From JABDBK01 sp964533645 (GTDB lineage: Bacteria; Pseudomonadota; Gammaproteobacteria; DSM-16500), in assembly GCA_964533645.1 (NCBI GenBank), contig CAZHMQ010000002.1, forward strand, positions 1 to 52,261: a DNA stretch of 52,261 nt, read 5' to 3'. Both the position numbers and the translations under genes were made by a program. Shown piece after piece: positions 34,954-43,658 of the stretch (positions within the stretch are counted from its first letter, which is position 1; every line of letters begins with the position of its first letter). The notes beneath the pieces are model-generated. The model made no database searches, had not been told where the DNA came from, and worked only from the letters and a program-made list of their open reading frames with translations.

Positions 34954-36039
34954 TTATTCATGATAATCAAACACCGGAAACCCATGTTCTTTCACTAAAT
35001 CATCGCATTGTGCAGCGCGTAAATCTTCATAGACCATTTCGCTGACCAGTTGATCAAAAGATATTTTAGGGGTCCAGCCTAATTTTTCTTTTGCTTTTGT
35101 TGCATCACCAAGTAAAGATTCCACTTCAGCAGGTCTGAAATATCTTGGATCGACGGCGATAATACAACGACCGGAAGTGTCATATGCTTTTTCGTTAACA
35201 CCTTCACCTTTCCAATGCAAGTCAAGTTCTAGCTTGGCTGCTGCACAATTAATAAATTCACGAACGGTGTATTGTTTGCCTGTTGCGATCACGTAATCTT
35301 CAGGTTTGTCTTGTTGCAACATCAGCCATTGCATTTCAACATAATCTTTTGCATGACCCCAGTCACGTTTTGCGTCGAGATTGCCCATATATAAACAATC
35401 TTGCAAACCTAATTTAATACGGGCTAAGGCGCGTGTCACTTTTCGACTTACAAAAGTTTCACCACGAACGGGTGACTCATGATTAAATAAAATACCATTA
35501 CAAGCATAAATCCCATAGGCTTCACGATAATTGACAGTAATCCAATAAGCATAAAGTTTAGCAACGGCATAAGGTGAGCGTGGATAAAAAGGAGTGGTTT
35601 CTTTTTGCGGAACTTCTTGTACTAAACCATAAAGCTCAGAAGTAGATGCTTGATACACGCGCGTCTTTTTTTGTAAGCCTAATATTCGAATAGCTTCTAA
35701 TATACGCAGTGTGCCTAAACCATCTGCGTTGGCTGTGTATTCGGGTTCTTCAAAAGAAACAGCTACATGACTTTGGGCGGCTAAATTGTAAATTTCATCT
35801 GGTTGCACTTGTTGAATGATGCGGATCAAGCTCGTGGAGTCGGTCATATCACCGTAATGTAAAAAAAGACGACAATTTTTTGCATGAGGATCTTGATATA
35901 AGTGATCAATGCGATCGGTGTTAAAAAGGGAAGCTCGGCGTTTAATGCCATGCACAATATAACCTTTGTTTAATAAAAGGTCGGCTAGATAGGAGCCATC
36001 CTGACCAGTGACTCCTGTGATTAAAGCGATTTTTTCCAT
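34954..36039 (-). CDS. gmd: GDP-mannose 4,6-dehydratase
   Basis: Gmd converts GDP-mannose to GDP-4-keto-6-deoxymannose, the precursor of GDP-fucose, GDP-rhamnose and GDP-perosamine. The ATG at 36039 (MEKIALITG, with AAGG 8 bp upstream) gives 361 residues; an ATG at 36054 is an alternative. The NAD(P) loop TGVTGQDGSYLA is at the N-terminus. RRASLFNTDRIDHLYQDPH, the YAVAK catalytic segment, RGETFVSRKVTRA and MGNLDAKRDWGHAKDYVE are all diagnostic of true Gmd rather than of GDP-heptose dehydratases. No downstream reductase or transaminase for its product is obvious in the window. Confidence 0.94.
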   Translation of the reverse strand: MEKIALITGVTGQDGSYLADLLLNKGYIVHGIKRRASLFNTDRIDHLYQDPHAKNCRLFLHYGDMTDSTSLIRIIQQVQPDEIYNLAAQSHVAVSFEEPEYTANADGLGTLRILEAIRILGLQKKTRVYQASTSELYGLVQEVPQKETTPFYPRSPYAVAKLYAYWITVNYREAYGIYACNGILFNHESPVRGETFVSRKVTRALARIKLGLQDCLYMGNLDAKRDWGHAKDYVEMQWLMLQQDKPEDYVIATGKQYTVREFINCAAAKLELDLHWKGEGVNEKAYDTSGRCIIAVDPRYFRPAEVESLLGDATKAKEKLGWTPKISFDQLVSEMVYEDLRAAQCDDLVKEHGFPVFDYHE

Positions 36040-36229
36040 AAAGAACCTTGCCATTTTTGAATTATTGAATGGAAGGGGATTTTAATCTATTTGAGGCATG
36101 ATGTGAAATCATAAATAATTGGCCGGTAATTGGAAAATATGTCGATTCAGCCAATGAGCTTTATCAGCTTGGTTTATATGCATTAATGGCAGTACATAGC
36201 AGCTGATGGAGCGTAAACTAAAAAATAAG
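36040..36229. other. Spacer between gmd and the transaldolase-like gene
   Basis: About 190 bp without an open frame of note. I see no terminator, repeat or clear promoter. It separates gmd from the sugar operon that ends at 36230, so gmd may be transcribed separately. Confidence 0.5.
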
Positions 36230-36955
36230 TTAAGCAAATTCCACAGTTTCTAAACTAAACCCTGCTTTTTTTGCATCATCATAAAACATCTTAACAGTTT
36301 CTAATGAATACTCTGTTAAATCTTTTCCTACCAATTCTAATTTTTTCAAAATATCATTGGTTGCTGTAATAATATGACAGCCGATCTGACTCGCTTGGAA
36401 AATATTAAATAATTCGCGTGGGCTAGCCCAAATCAGTTCAAGTTGTGGATAAGGTTTTAAACAATTGACGGCAGCTCTCATAATATCCATAGGATCTCGG
36501 CCGGTATCTGCGATGCGGCCTGCGAATACCGATACATAAGCTGATGGGCCTTGGGATAATGCTAGCGTCACTTCACTCACTTGATCTAATGTCATTAAAG
36601 CCGTGACATTTTGTTTGACACCGGCTTGTGCTAATTGTTTGATTAAAGGACAAGCCGATTGACCTTTGGTATTGGTGACAGGGATTTTGACGTAAACATT
36701 TTTTCCCCATCGTGCAATTTCTAATGCTTGATCATGCATTTCATTGAAATCATCTGAGAACACTTCGAATGAAATAGGTCTATCTTTAATGACGGATAAC
36801 ATATCTAATGCAAATGTTTTGTAATCGGTGATTCCAGCTTTGCGCATGAGTGTGGGATTGGTGGTAAATCCTTGGATCTTAGGATTGCGATACATTTCTA
36901 GCATGCCAGCTTTGTCTGCGCCATCAGCGAAGAGTTTAGTATTCAATATTTGCAT
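36230..36955 (-). CDS. Transaldolase-family protein (sugar-cluster type)
   Basis: The 241-residue product is a short transaldolase/fructose-6-phosphate-aldolase-type TIM barrel. It begins LNTKLFADGADKAGM and has GFTTNPTLMRK (29-39) with the family Asn-Pro turn. The Schiff-base lysine is Lys90 in KNVYVKIPVT. SVFAGRIADTGRDP follows in the C-terminal half. It is not adjacent to a transketolase or pentose-phosphate genes. Instead it lies 17 bp downstream of a heptose-phosphate-kinase-like gene, at the end of a tight sugar operon. It could form or cleave a C-C bond in a special sugar, or supply sedoheptulose 7-phosphate; both are inferences. Confidence 0.82.
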   Translation of the reverse strand: MQILNTKLFADGADKAGMLEMYRNPKIQGFTTNPTLMRKAGITDYKTFALDMLSVIKDRPISFEVFSDDFNEMHDQALEIARWGKNVYVKIPVTNTKGQSACPLIKQLAQAGVKQNVTALMTLDQVSEVTLALSQGPSAYVSVFAGRIADTGRDPMDIMRAAVNCLKPYPQLELIWASPRELFNIFQASQIGCHIITATNDILKKLELVGKDLTEYSLETVKMFYDDAKKAGFSLETVEFA

Positions 36956-36972
36956 TGTATTATTCCTTCATT

Positions 36973-37956
36973 CTATGATTGTGTTACGACTTGAGTGCCT
37001 AAAAAATCAAAGCGGAATCTCACTTCATGTAATCCAGCTTCTCGCATGGCATGTCTTAGCTTAATTTTATCTTCGGCATAAAACATTAAAAATCCACCAC
37101 CACCCGCACCTATCATTTTTCCGCCTAATGCCCCATGGTGACGAGCGAGGGCATACCATTCATCGATTTTAGTATTACTCATTTGTCCCGAACGTTTCTT
37201 TTTGTGTTCCCAATGGACATTCATGAGTTCTGCAAACGTGTGAAGGTCACCTTTTTCTAAAGCATCTTTGCTTTGAAAACCAAGTTCTTTGATAAAATGT
37301 AAATTCGCTATCATATCTTGATCATGGTTTTTACTTTTTTGATCTTGTTCTCGCAAGATATCCGATGCAGAGCGTGAATAGCCGGTAAAAAAGAGCAATA
37401 AATTATCTTCAAGATTAAAAAGCGTTTCTTGATCGATTTTAAGTGGCCAGGCTTCTACATTGTGATTGGGTAAAAATTTAAAACAAGTGAGTCCACCATA
37501 AGCTGCAATATATTGATCTTGTTTGCCAATCGGTTCTTTTAATAGATTAAGTTCAATATGACACGCTTCTTCTGCAAGTTCTTTAGGATGAATTAAATTC
37601 TTTTTTAAGGTGTGAAGCGCTTTCAATAATCCCGTCGTAAAACTTCCCGATGATCCAAGACCAGTCCCCGCTGGAATATCTGCCATACTTGTGATTTCAA
37701 GATGAGGCGCGTTGACATGTAGATGACGTAGCGCTTCTCGAATAATAGGATGCTCCACTTGATCAATATGCTCGACACGTTCCATTTTAGAATATTTGAT
37801 AATTAATTCTTGCACGAAAGTTTGATGTAGCGTGATATAAACATATTTATCGATAGCGGCTGCAATAAGAAAGCCTTCGTGATCACGGTAATAGGATGGA
37901 AGATCCGTTCCACCTCCGCCGAGAGAAATACGTAATGGACTACGAACAATGATCAT
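36973..37956 (-). CDS. GHMP-family sugar kinase, HddA-like (heptose 7-phosphate kinase)
   Basis: This 327-residue GHMP kinase most resembles HddA, which phosphorylates D-glycero-alpha-D-manno-heptose 7-phosphate at C1 on the route to GDP-heptose. The N-terminus reads IVRSPLRISLGGGGTDLPSY, with the glycine tract at 13-16. The ATP loop is PAGTGLGSSGSF at 95-106. The C-terminal GHMP motif is GGKMIGAGGGGFLMFY. Its start overlaps the Gfo/Idh gene by 17 bases. The usual partners GmhA, GmhB and the nucleotidyltransferase HddC are not in the window, so the substrate could be a different sugar phosphate. Confidence is high for the fold and moderate for the substrate. Confidence 0.85.
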   Translation of the reverse strand: MIIVRSPLRISLGGGGTDLPSYYRDHEGFLIAAAIDKYVYITLHQTFVQELIIKYSKMERVEHIDQVEHPIIREALRHLHVNAPHLEITSMADIPAGTGLGSSGSFTTGLLKALHTLKKNLIHPKELAEEACHIELNLLKEPIGKQDQYIAAYGGLTCFKFLPNHNVEAWPLKIDQETLFNLEDNLLLFFTGYSRSASDILREQDQKSKNHDQDMIANLHFIKELGFQSKDALEKGDLHTFAELMNVHWEHKKKRSGQMSNTKIDEWYALARHHGALGGKMIGAGGGGFLMFYAEDKIKLRHAMREAGLHEVRFRFDFLGTQVVTQS

Positions 37957-38929
37957 AAGCAGATATCCTATAAATATGTTCTACAATTTTTAAAGCAGCA
38001 TAAGCATCATGAATCCCAGCTTCTGGCTGGCGTTTTAATTTTATATCATCAAGAAATTCGTTAAATTCGACTTCCCAGGAGTTGTCCGCCATGGGGTACT
38101 CCCATATCAATGTTTCAGGTGGTCCCATTTCAGGAGACATTTTGTAGAAACTTAGGCGTTCAACGCCATAGCTTCCTCCTAAACCGTTGATATCTATTTT
38201 GCCTTTGCGACCATACATTTCAAAAGAAAATAAATTTTTCCATTCTGTACAACTGGCATGTAAAAATGCAACTTGTTTCTTGGGTGTTTTGAGCAACAAA
38301 AAACCATTGTCGTCGACAGGCATATCCCAGTAATAAGTATGCGCATGGCCTTGTATATCATTAAAATCACCTAAAAACCAGCGAGCAAGATCAATTAAGT
38401 GCACTCCTTGATCTATAAGTTCACCACCGCCTGATAATGCGGGTTGAGCGCGCCATTCTTTTTCATAACCGACTCGTCCGCCATGACCATAGCGAGCTCG
38501 GATAAACATGAGTTCACCCAGCGCATCTTGATCGACTAATTCTTTTGCTTTGCGAAATGCACGGTGGTAGCGATGGTTAAAACCTACACGAATGAGACTG
38601 CCTGATTTTTTTGCAGCATCTATGATGGGAGAAAGTTCATCCGCTTTTCTTGCGCCAGGTTTTTCAACTAACATATGTTTTCCCGCTTGCGCCGCGGCTA
38701 ATCCGATTTCAGCGAGTGTTGCATGCAACGTCGCAACAATCACGATATCCACATCATCACGTTTAAGCGCTTCACGCCAATCGGTGTAGGCTATGCAATC
38801 AGGGTAGTGTGATGCAAGCGCGCGAGCTTTTTCGATTTGATGATCGACGCAAGCAACCAACTTTCCATGAGATAAATGTCTGGCTCGTTTTTGGCCGATT
38901 AAACCGCATCCAATGATGGCAATATTCAT
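37940..38929 (-). CDS. Gfo/Idh/MocA-family oxidoreductase
   Basis: The 329-residue product is an NAD(P)-dependent oxidoreductase of the Gfo/Idh/MocA family, which usually oxidises or reduces a hydroxyl of a sugar or nucleotide sugar. The Rossmann loop is IIGCGLIGQKRA at 5-16. The hallmark catalytic motif EKP is at residues 89-91, and GGGELIDQGVHLIDLARW lies in the substrate domain with the conserved His. Its ATG overlaps the TGA of the SDR gene as ATGA, so the two are translationally coupled. Neighbours point to sugar modification; the specific substrate is unknown. Confidence 0.9.
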   Translation of the reverse strand: MNIAIIGCGLIGQKRARHLSHGKLVACVDHQIEKARALASHYPDCIAYTDWREALKRDDVDIVIVATLHATLAEIGLAAAQAGKHMLVEKPGARKADELSPIIDAAKKSGSLIRVGFNHRYHRAFRKAKELVDQDALGELMFIRARYGHGGRVGYEKEWRAQPALSGGGELIDQGVHLIDLARWFLGDFNDIQGHAHTYYWDMPVDDNGFLLLKTPKKQVAFLHASCTEWKNLFSFEMYGRKGKIDINGLGGSYGVERLSFYKMSPEMGPPETLIWEYPMADNSWEVEFNEFLDDIKLKRQPEAGIHDAYAALKIVEHIYRISAYDHCS

Positions 38930-39789
38930 TTGATGTTATCCCAATCTTTACCTCTATCTTGAGGAACAATCCGACGCAACGTATAAATATCTGAATTTTT
39001 TAATTCAGCTATGTAATCGGGTAATTGTTGCCAAGGATCCCAAACGGCGCTGAGTAGTTTTCCTGTAATACCATTGCTTGCAGGGGATGCAAGAAAAGTA
39101 CATAAGTCTGCGCCAACAGTAAGCGGCGTACCACCTTGATTTTTTTGTGTTAATGATTGCTCGTAAAAAGCTTTTCCAACTTTGTCGGGTCCTGCGGCTA
39201 AGATTTCATCGAGTAAACGTGTATTTAATGCCCCCGGAGCTACAGTATTAACATCGATATTAAAATCTTTCACTTCTTCAGCTAAGGTTTCAGCAAATCG
39301 AACGACGGCTGCTTTTGAAGCCGCATAAGCACTCATATATGGCATAGGCTTGGTAGCACCGCCACCTGATAAAATGATAATTTTCCCTGCTCTATGTTTT
39401 TTAAAGTGTGGTAATACAGCGCGACAAGGTAGCACAGTGCCTTTGAGATTAATATCGATTGCATCCGACCATTCGTTCCAGTCAATTTCATCAATGGGAC
39501 CTTTGGTGCCATACACACCTGCATTGGCAACTAAGATATCAATTTTTTGAAAGGCATCTAATGTTGTTGCAACTAAGTCTTCAACTTGATCGAGTTTAGA
39601 AATGTCGCATGTTTTGACGAGAACTTTTGATGCGGTATTATTCAGTTCTTGCTGTGCAGCACGAAGCGACTCTGCATTACGAGCGCATAACATAATGTTT
39701 GCGCCCTCGTGCACAAATTGTTTTGCAATTTCAAAACCTAGACCTTGGCTGCCGCCAGTGATAATCGCAGATAAACCTTTTAATTTCAT
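38926..39789 (-). CDS. Short-chain dehydrogenase/reductase
   Basis: This 287-residue classical SDR has the cofactor loop TGGSQGLGFEIA at 11-22, the NAG structural motif at 89-91, a catalytic Ser141 in ILSGGG, and the YxxxK pair Tyr155 and Lys159 in YAASK. The C-terminal tail past residue 240 is longer than usual and contains WDPWQQLPDYIAEL. It overlaps the downstream Gfo/Idh gene by 4 bases and sits 4 bp after the UDP-glucose-dehydrogenase-like gene. It is likely a sugar reductase or dehydrogenase in this operon. Confidence 0.9.
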   Translation of the reverse strand: MKLKGLSAIITGGSQGLGFEIAKQFVHEGANIMLCARNAESLRAAQQELNNTASKVLVKTCDISKLDQVEDLVATTLDAFQKIDILVANAGVYGTKGPIDEIDWNEWSDAIDINLKGTVLPCRAVLPHFKKHRAGKIIILSGGGATKPMPYMSAYAASKAAVVRFAETLAEEVKDFNIDVNTVAPGALNTRLLDEILAAGPDKVGKAFYEQSLTQKNQGGTPLTVGADLCTFLASPASNGITGKLLSAVWDPWQQLPDYIAELKNSDIYTLRRIVPQDRGKDWDNIK

Positions 39790-39793
39790 GTTA

Positions 39794-41068
39794 TTATCCT
39801 ACTGAAAAATACCGTAATCGAGAATCAACCCCAAGTTTCCTTGCAAGAAATGCACCTGGATCAAAAATACAAGCTTGGTTAGTTCGCATAATAATGTGGT
39901 CTGCAGTTAAGTTTTGAAACTCAGGATGTTCAGTGGAAATTAAAATCGCATCGCTACCGATCAAGACTTCATCTAAACTTGGTTTAAGTTGAATGCTGTG
40001 AGCTAAATCGGATGGCAGCTGAGTCAAAGCAGGATCGAAGGCAACGACTTTGGCGCCGAGATTGCTAAGCCATAGACAAGATTCCACTGCGGTAGATCGA
40101 CGTAAAGTATCCGTGCCCACTTTATAAGTTAAACCAAGTACTGCAATGGTTTTATTTTTTAAATCTTTGAGAATATCGACAACTTTTCTGCATGCCCATT
40201 GTTTATGGTCATGATTGCTGTCGAGTAATGCGGAAAATAATGGCGTTTTTGTTGATTGATGCTGGCCAATTTGGACAAGATAATTCACATCACGTGCCAG
40301 TGTTCCTCCTGCAATCGCATTGCCTGGTCTTAGATAAGCTTTTGGCCCTATGCGTGCTTCACTTTTTAAACCTTTTTCAACTTCTCTGGCATTCGCCCCT
40401 GTTTTTTCGCAAAGCGTTGCTAATTCATTAATAAATACTACCGATGTCGCAAGAAATGCATTAAGCGCATGCTTGGTCATTTCGGCTGATTCGATAGACA
40501 TCCAAATGATATGTGTGGTGAAAGGCGATAATAAATCTTGAATGATAATTTTATCGTTTTCTGAATCTATGCCTACCACGATTCTGTCGGGATGAGTGAA
40601 AACTTCTATGGCTTTGCCAAGGCGTAAATTTTCAGGACTGCATGCAAAAGTGACATGGTTATGAGGATAGCTTTTTTGGTATTGATGTTGTAATTGACGT
40701 ATAGTGCCGACAGGGAGTTGTGAAGAAATGATGACTGTCGCATTATGTTGTAGATAAGGAAAAATATTAACTACGTTTTTGGTTACAAAATCGATATCAG
40801 CAATATCATTATCATCCACAGGTGTGTCATACGTCACCCAAATAATATTAGCTTGTGATATATCTTGTGGTTCATGAGAAAATGTAAGATTGCTTGCGTT
40901 AAATAATAAATCATTTAAACCAGGCTCAAAAATAGGCGGCGTGTTATTTTTAAGATTTTTTATGATGTCAGCATGAGGATCATAAGCAATCACCTCATAA
41001 TTTGCTTTAGCTAAACATGCAGCTGTGACGCATCCTAAATGCCATAGTCCTACAACAGCTATTTTCAT
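39794..41068 (-). CDS. Nucleotide-sugar dehydrogenase-like protein lacking the catalytic cysteine
   Basis: The 424-residue product has the three-domain build of the UDP-glucose/GDP-mannose dehydrogenase family. The NAD domain begins IAVVGLWHLGCVTAACLA. The family glutamate is at 146 in CSPENL, and the Lys199 and Asn203 pair is in EMTKHALNAF. A C-terminal nucleotide-binding domain contains AVLGLTYKVGTDTLRRS. However, the usual GGSCFPKD motif reads AGGTLARD at 253-260, so the nucleophilic cysteine required for four-electron oxidation is absent. It cannot make a uronic acid by the normal mechanism. It may do a two-electron oxidation or another reaction. It overlaps the epimerase gene by 4 bases. 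Confidence 0.85.
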   Translation of the reverse strand: MKIAVVGLWHLGCVTAACLAKANYEVIAYDPHADIIKNLKNNTPPIFEPGLNDLLFNASNLTFSHEPQDISQANIIWVTYDTPVDDNDIADIDFVTKNVVNIFPYLQHNATVIISSQLPVGTIRQLQHQYQKSYPHNHVTFACSPENLRLGKAIEVFTHPDRIVVGIDSENDKIIIQDLLSPFTTHIIWMSIESAEMTKHALNAFLATSVVFINELATLCEKTGANAREVEKGLKSEARIGPKAYLRPGNAIAGGTLARDVNYLVQIGQHQSTKTPLFSALLDSNHDHKQWACRKVVDILKDLKNKTIAVLGLTYKVGTDTLRRSTAVESCLWLSNLGAKVVAFDPALTQLPSDLAHSIQLKPSLDEVLIGSDAILISTEHPEFQNLTADHIIMRTNQACIFDPGAFLARKLGVDSRLRYFSVG

Positions 41069-42021
41069 GCTCTATTCTCCAATAACCATGGATTTTGCTG
41101 TAAATATTGTAAGGTTTGTAAAATGCCTTCACGAATACTTAATTTAGGTTTCCAACCAAGATTTCGAATGCGTGAGGTATCTAAAAAAATAAAAGGATTA
41201 TCGCCTATCCAACCTCTATCGCCTCCCGTATATTTTTTTTCTGGATTTAATCCTAAATATTCACAAATCCAACCGATGGAATCATTGACTTCACAATATT
41301 CATTGGTGCCAAGATTATAAATATTAACTTTATCAGATGATTTTTCGATGGCATAAAGCATGGCATCCATGCAGTCTTGAATAAAAAGGTATGATTTTTT
41401 TTGCTTCCCGTCGCCAAGCACTGTTAAATGATGCGGATTTGCAAGAAGTTGTTTGTAAAAATCAAACACATGACCGTGTGTATAGCGTTCACCTAAAATG
41501 GAAACAAAACGAAAGATAAAAGCTTGAAAATTAAAACCTTCACAATAAGCTTGAATCAATCCTTCAGCCGCAAGTTTTGATGCGCCGTATAGCGATGTTT
41601 GAGAAGGAAAAGGGGCATGTTCAGGCGTAGGAATCACTGTTGCTTCACCATAAATAGAACCAGTCGATGCAAATGCGATGCGTTTTACGCCATTTAAGCG
41701 CATGGCTTCCAATACGTTGAAAGTCGCAAGTGTATTTTGCTCTAAATCTTTATCGGGGTGATGAGTCCCAAACCGAACATCCGCATTGGCGGCCATATGA
41801 AAGACCATATCTATGCCTTGCATAGCGGTGGTTAAGGCGACACGGTTGAGCAAATCATTTTCGATTAACGTAAAGTTTGAGGATGATTTTGCATGTTTTA
41901 AAAATTCATGCATGCCGGTTGAAAAATTATCGAAACCTACGACTTCATGGCCTAGATGTAATAATTTGTCAGTTAAGTTGCTGCCGATAAAGCCAGCGCA
42001 ACCGGTGATGAGGTATTTCAA
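41065..42021 (-). CDS. NAD-dependent nucleotide-sugar epimerase/dehydratase
   Basis: This extended SDR begins KYLITGCAGFIGSNL with the GxxGxxG cofactor loop. No in-frame ATG exists near the family N-terminus. The TTG at 42021 is preceded by GGAG at 6 bases and yields the canonical start, so translation very probably begins at TTG (318 residues). The catalytic set is STGS followed by Tyr145 and Lys149 in SLYGASK. DNFSTG and HMAANADVRFG are typical of UDP-glucose 4-epimerase-like proteins. Its stop overlaps the ATG of the dehydrogenase-like gene. The sugar is not deducible. Confidence 0.88.
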   Translation of the reverse strand: MKYLITGCAGFIGSNLTDKLLHLGHEVVGFDNFSTGMHEFLKHAKSSSNFTLIENDLLNRVALTTAMQGIDMVFHMAANADVRFGTHHPDKDLEQNTLATFNVLEAMRLNGVKRIAFASTGSIYGEATVIPTPEHAPFPSQTSLYGASKLAAEGLIQAYCEGFNFQAFIFRFVSILGERYTHGHVFDFYKQLLANPHHLTVLGDGKQKKSYLFIQDCMDAMLYAIEKSSDKVNIYNLGTNEYCEVNDSIGWICEYLGLNPEKKYTGGDRGWIGDNPFIFLDTSRIRNLGWKPKLSIREGILQTLQYLQQNPWLLENRA

Positions 42022-42039
42022 TGGTATCTCCAATATTAA

Positions 42040-42768
42040 TTATAATGGTTTTTCTGCAATAAATAGAGTTGGACTGACAGGTGTTAACATTGCGGGGACT
42101 TTTATACCATAAATGATGACCCAGCGTCCTAGTGGTACTTTAATAATGTTGGTTTTTCCAATCGTCTTTTCAAGCATGGTTTGTAAAACGGAAACCGGAT
42201 ATTGAAGCGTTGCTGGATGCTTAAAAATTTTATCAATAAGTTTTGAAGCTAGAGGAAAAACGAGTTTTTCAAATTGATAAAACCATTGAGGTACACATGA
42301 TTCAACAATAATCATTTTTCCGCCAGGCTTTAAAACGCGATAAGCTTCTTGAATAGATTTCTCAACGTTTTTTAAGGAGTTGGAAACGGTATCCCCAATG
42401 AGGTGATGTATAAGCATCACCATTAAAACTCCATCAAACTGATTATTTGTTTCTGGGATATCAAGTGCGCTTCCTGTTTTTAACGTAACATTGGGTGGGC
42501 ATACATAAGAAGCCGGTAATTTATCAAGAAACAAATCAAGAGCGGTTATTTTTTTTACTTGTTGTACGTCATAATCAAAAACTCCGCCATTTCCAATATC
42601 AAGAAGACTGTTAATACCGGCTATATTTTGATTAATGTAAGATCTAAGTGTGACATAAGTATCTAATTCTTGGACTTTACTATTATAGCTGTCTATCTGA
42701 TCACAAAAAAAAGATATGTTTTGTTCGATACTTTCGTTAGATTGTCCTTGTTTTACATCGTTTGTCAT
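42040..42768 (-). CDS. Class I SAM-dependent methyltransferase
   Basis: The 242-residue product has a class I methyltransferase core: motif I LLDIGNGGVFDYD, an acidic ALDLFLD strand end, GSALDIPETNNQFDGVLMVMLIHHL, and LKPGGKMIIVES as the post-motif III strand. The glycine loop is weaker than usual (GNGGV). The C-terminal 80 residues are amphipathic (QWFYQFEKLVFPLASKLI) and may contact membrane-linked acceptors. It starts 11 bp after the next methyltransferase gene and ends 18 bp before the epimerase start. Role in glycan methylation is inferred from context. Confidence 0.82.
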   Translation of the reverse strand: MTNDVKQGQSNESIEQNISFFCDQIDSYNSKVQELDTYVTLRSYINQNIAGINSLLDIGNGGVFDYDVQQVKKITALDLFLDKLPASYVCPPNVTLKTGSALDIPETNNQFDGVLMVMLIHHLIGDTVSNSLKNVEKSIQEAYRVLKPGGKMIIVESCVPQWFYQFEKLVFPLASKLIDKIFKHPATLQYPVSVLQTMLEKTIGKTNIIKVPLGRWVIIYGIKVPAMLTPVSPTLFIAEKPL

Positions 42769-42779
42769 AAATCATTCCT

Positions 42780-43658
42780 TCATTTAGTACAGGTTAAAAG
42801 ACAGCGAATACCTGTAGGATAAGATATCCATTGGTTAAAATATAATTCCATCTGCATAATGAAATGAAATAATTTATTTTTACCCGAATCGCGTATATTA
42901 TTTTCGATCAATTTCAATTGAACATCTTTTGATGCATTAAGAAATCGTTTGTTGCGTTGTTTCACTATCCAAAAACCGGGATAAAGAAAAAATCCTAAAT
43001 GGGATTTATGTTTTATCTGAAAACCTTGTTGTTTAGCCAATTTACATAGATCAGATAAGATATATCGTCTGTAATGCATTAATATTTTATCGTAAGCATC
43101 GTATAAATGGGGACCAGCGGGCACTTCTATAATGAGAACACCGCCTGGTTTTAAAATACGATAAGCTTGTTGTAAAGCGGCGCCATCATTTTCGATATGT
43201 TCTAATACATTTAACATAATCAAAGCATCTATACATTGATCAGGTAAAGGGCAATTAACCATATCAAAACGTAATAACGGTACCTGAGGTAAGCGTTCTG
43301 TAAGCTTAAGCAAAGGTTCATGTACAACATCAGCGCCAATGAGTGTTGCATGAGGATAAGCTTTCTGAAGGCGTTCTAGCATATAGCCCGAAGAGCAACC
43401 TACTTCTAGTATAGTCGGGTTTTTTTCCTGTAGGTGTTTACGTAATTGAAAAATGGCATTATCGCGTGAGGCGCGATCTATAAAATGCTGATCGCCAGCG
43501 GATGCTTCATGAAAAGATGTGAGCTCATCATTCCAGCCTAAATTATTAGAGCTGTAGGATAAAACTTTTAAAAAATTTTCGCCTACTTGGAATTTATTTC
43601 CTAGCCATAACGGTGCGATTCCGTCATGAGTAAGTGGCAACACAAAGGGTAAATTCAT
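42780..43658 (-). CDS. Class I SAM-dependent methyltransferase
   Basis: The 292-residue protein has motif I TILEVGCSSGYMLERL near residues 78-93, GADVVHEPLLKL, the CIDALIMLNVLEHIEND block and LKPGGVLIIEVPAG. The pattern matches Methyltransf_11/23-type enzymes in polysaccharide clusters. A C-terminal region of about 90 residues (from MHYRRYILSDLCKLAKQQG) resembles the cap domain of such proteins, with hydrophobic GFFLYPGFWIV. Its start overlaps the end of the GT2 gene at 43655 by 4 bases, so the two are coupled. Confidence 0.86.
   Translation of the reverse strand: MNLPFVLPLTHDGIAPLWLGNKFQVGENFLKVLSYSSNNLGWNDELTSFHEASAGDQHFIDRASRDNAIFQLRKHLQEKNPTILEVGCSSGYMLERLQKAYPHATLIGADVVHEPLLKLTERLPQVPLLRFDMVNCPLPDQCIDALIMLNVLEHIENDGAALQQAYRILKPGGVLIIEVPAGPHLYDAYDKILMHYRRYILSDLCKLAKQQGFQIKHKSHLGFFLYPGFWIVKQRNKRFLNASKDVQLKLIENNIRDSGKNKLFHFIMQMELYFNQWISYPTGIRCLLTCTK

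Noticed and set aside
34954..36039. GDP-heptose 4,6-dehydratase (DmhA-like) instead of Gmd
   Set aside because: Considered because of the heptose-kinase-like neighbour, but the FNTDRIDHLYQ and GNLDAKRDWGHAKDYV segments are those of true Gmd.
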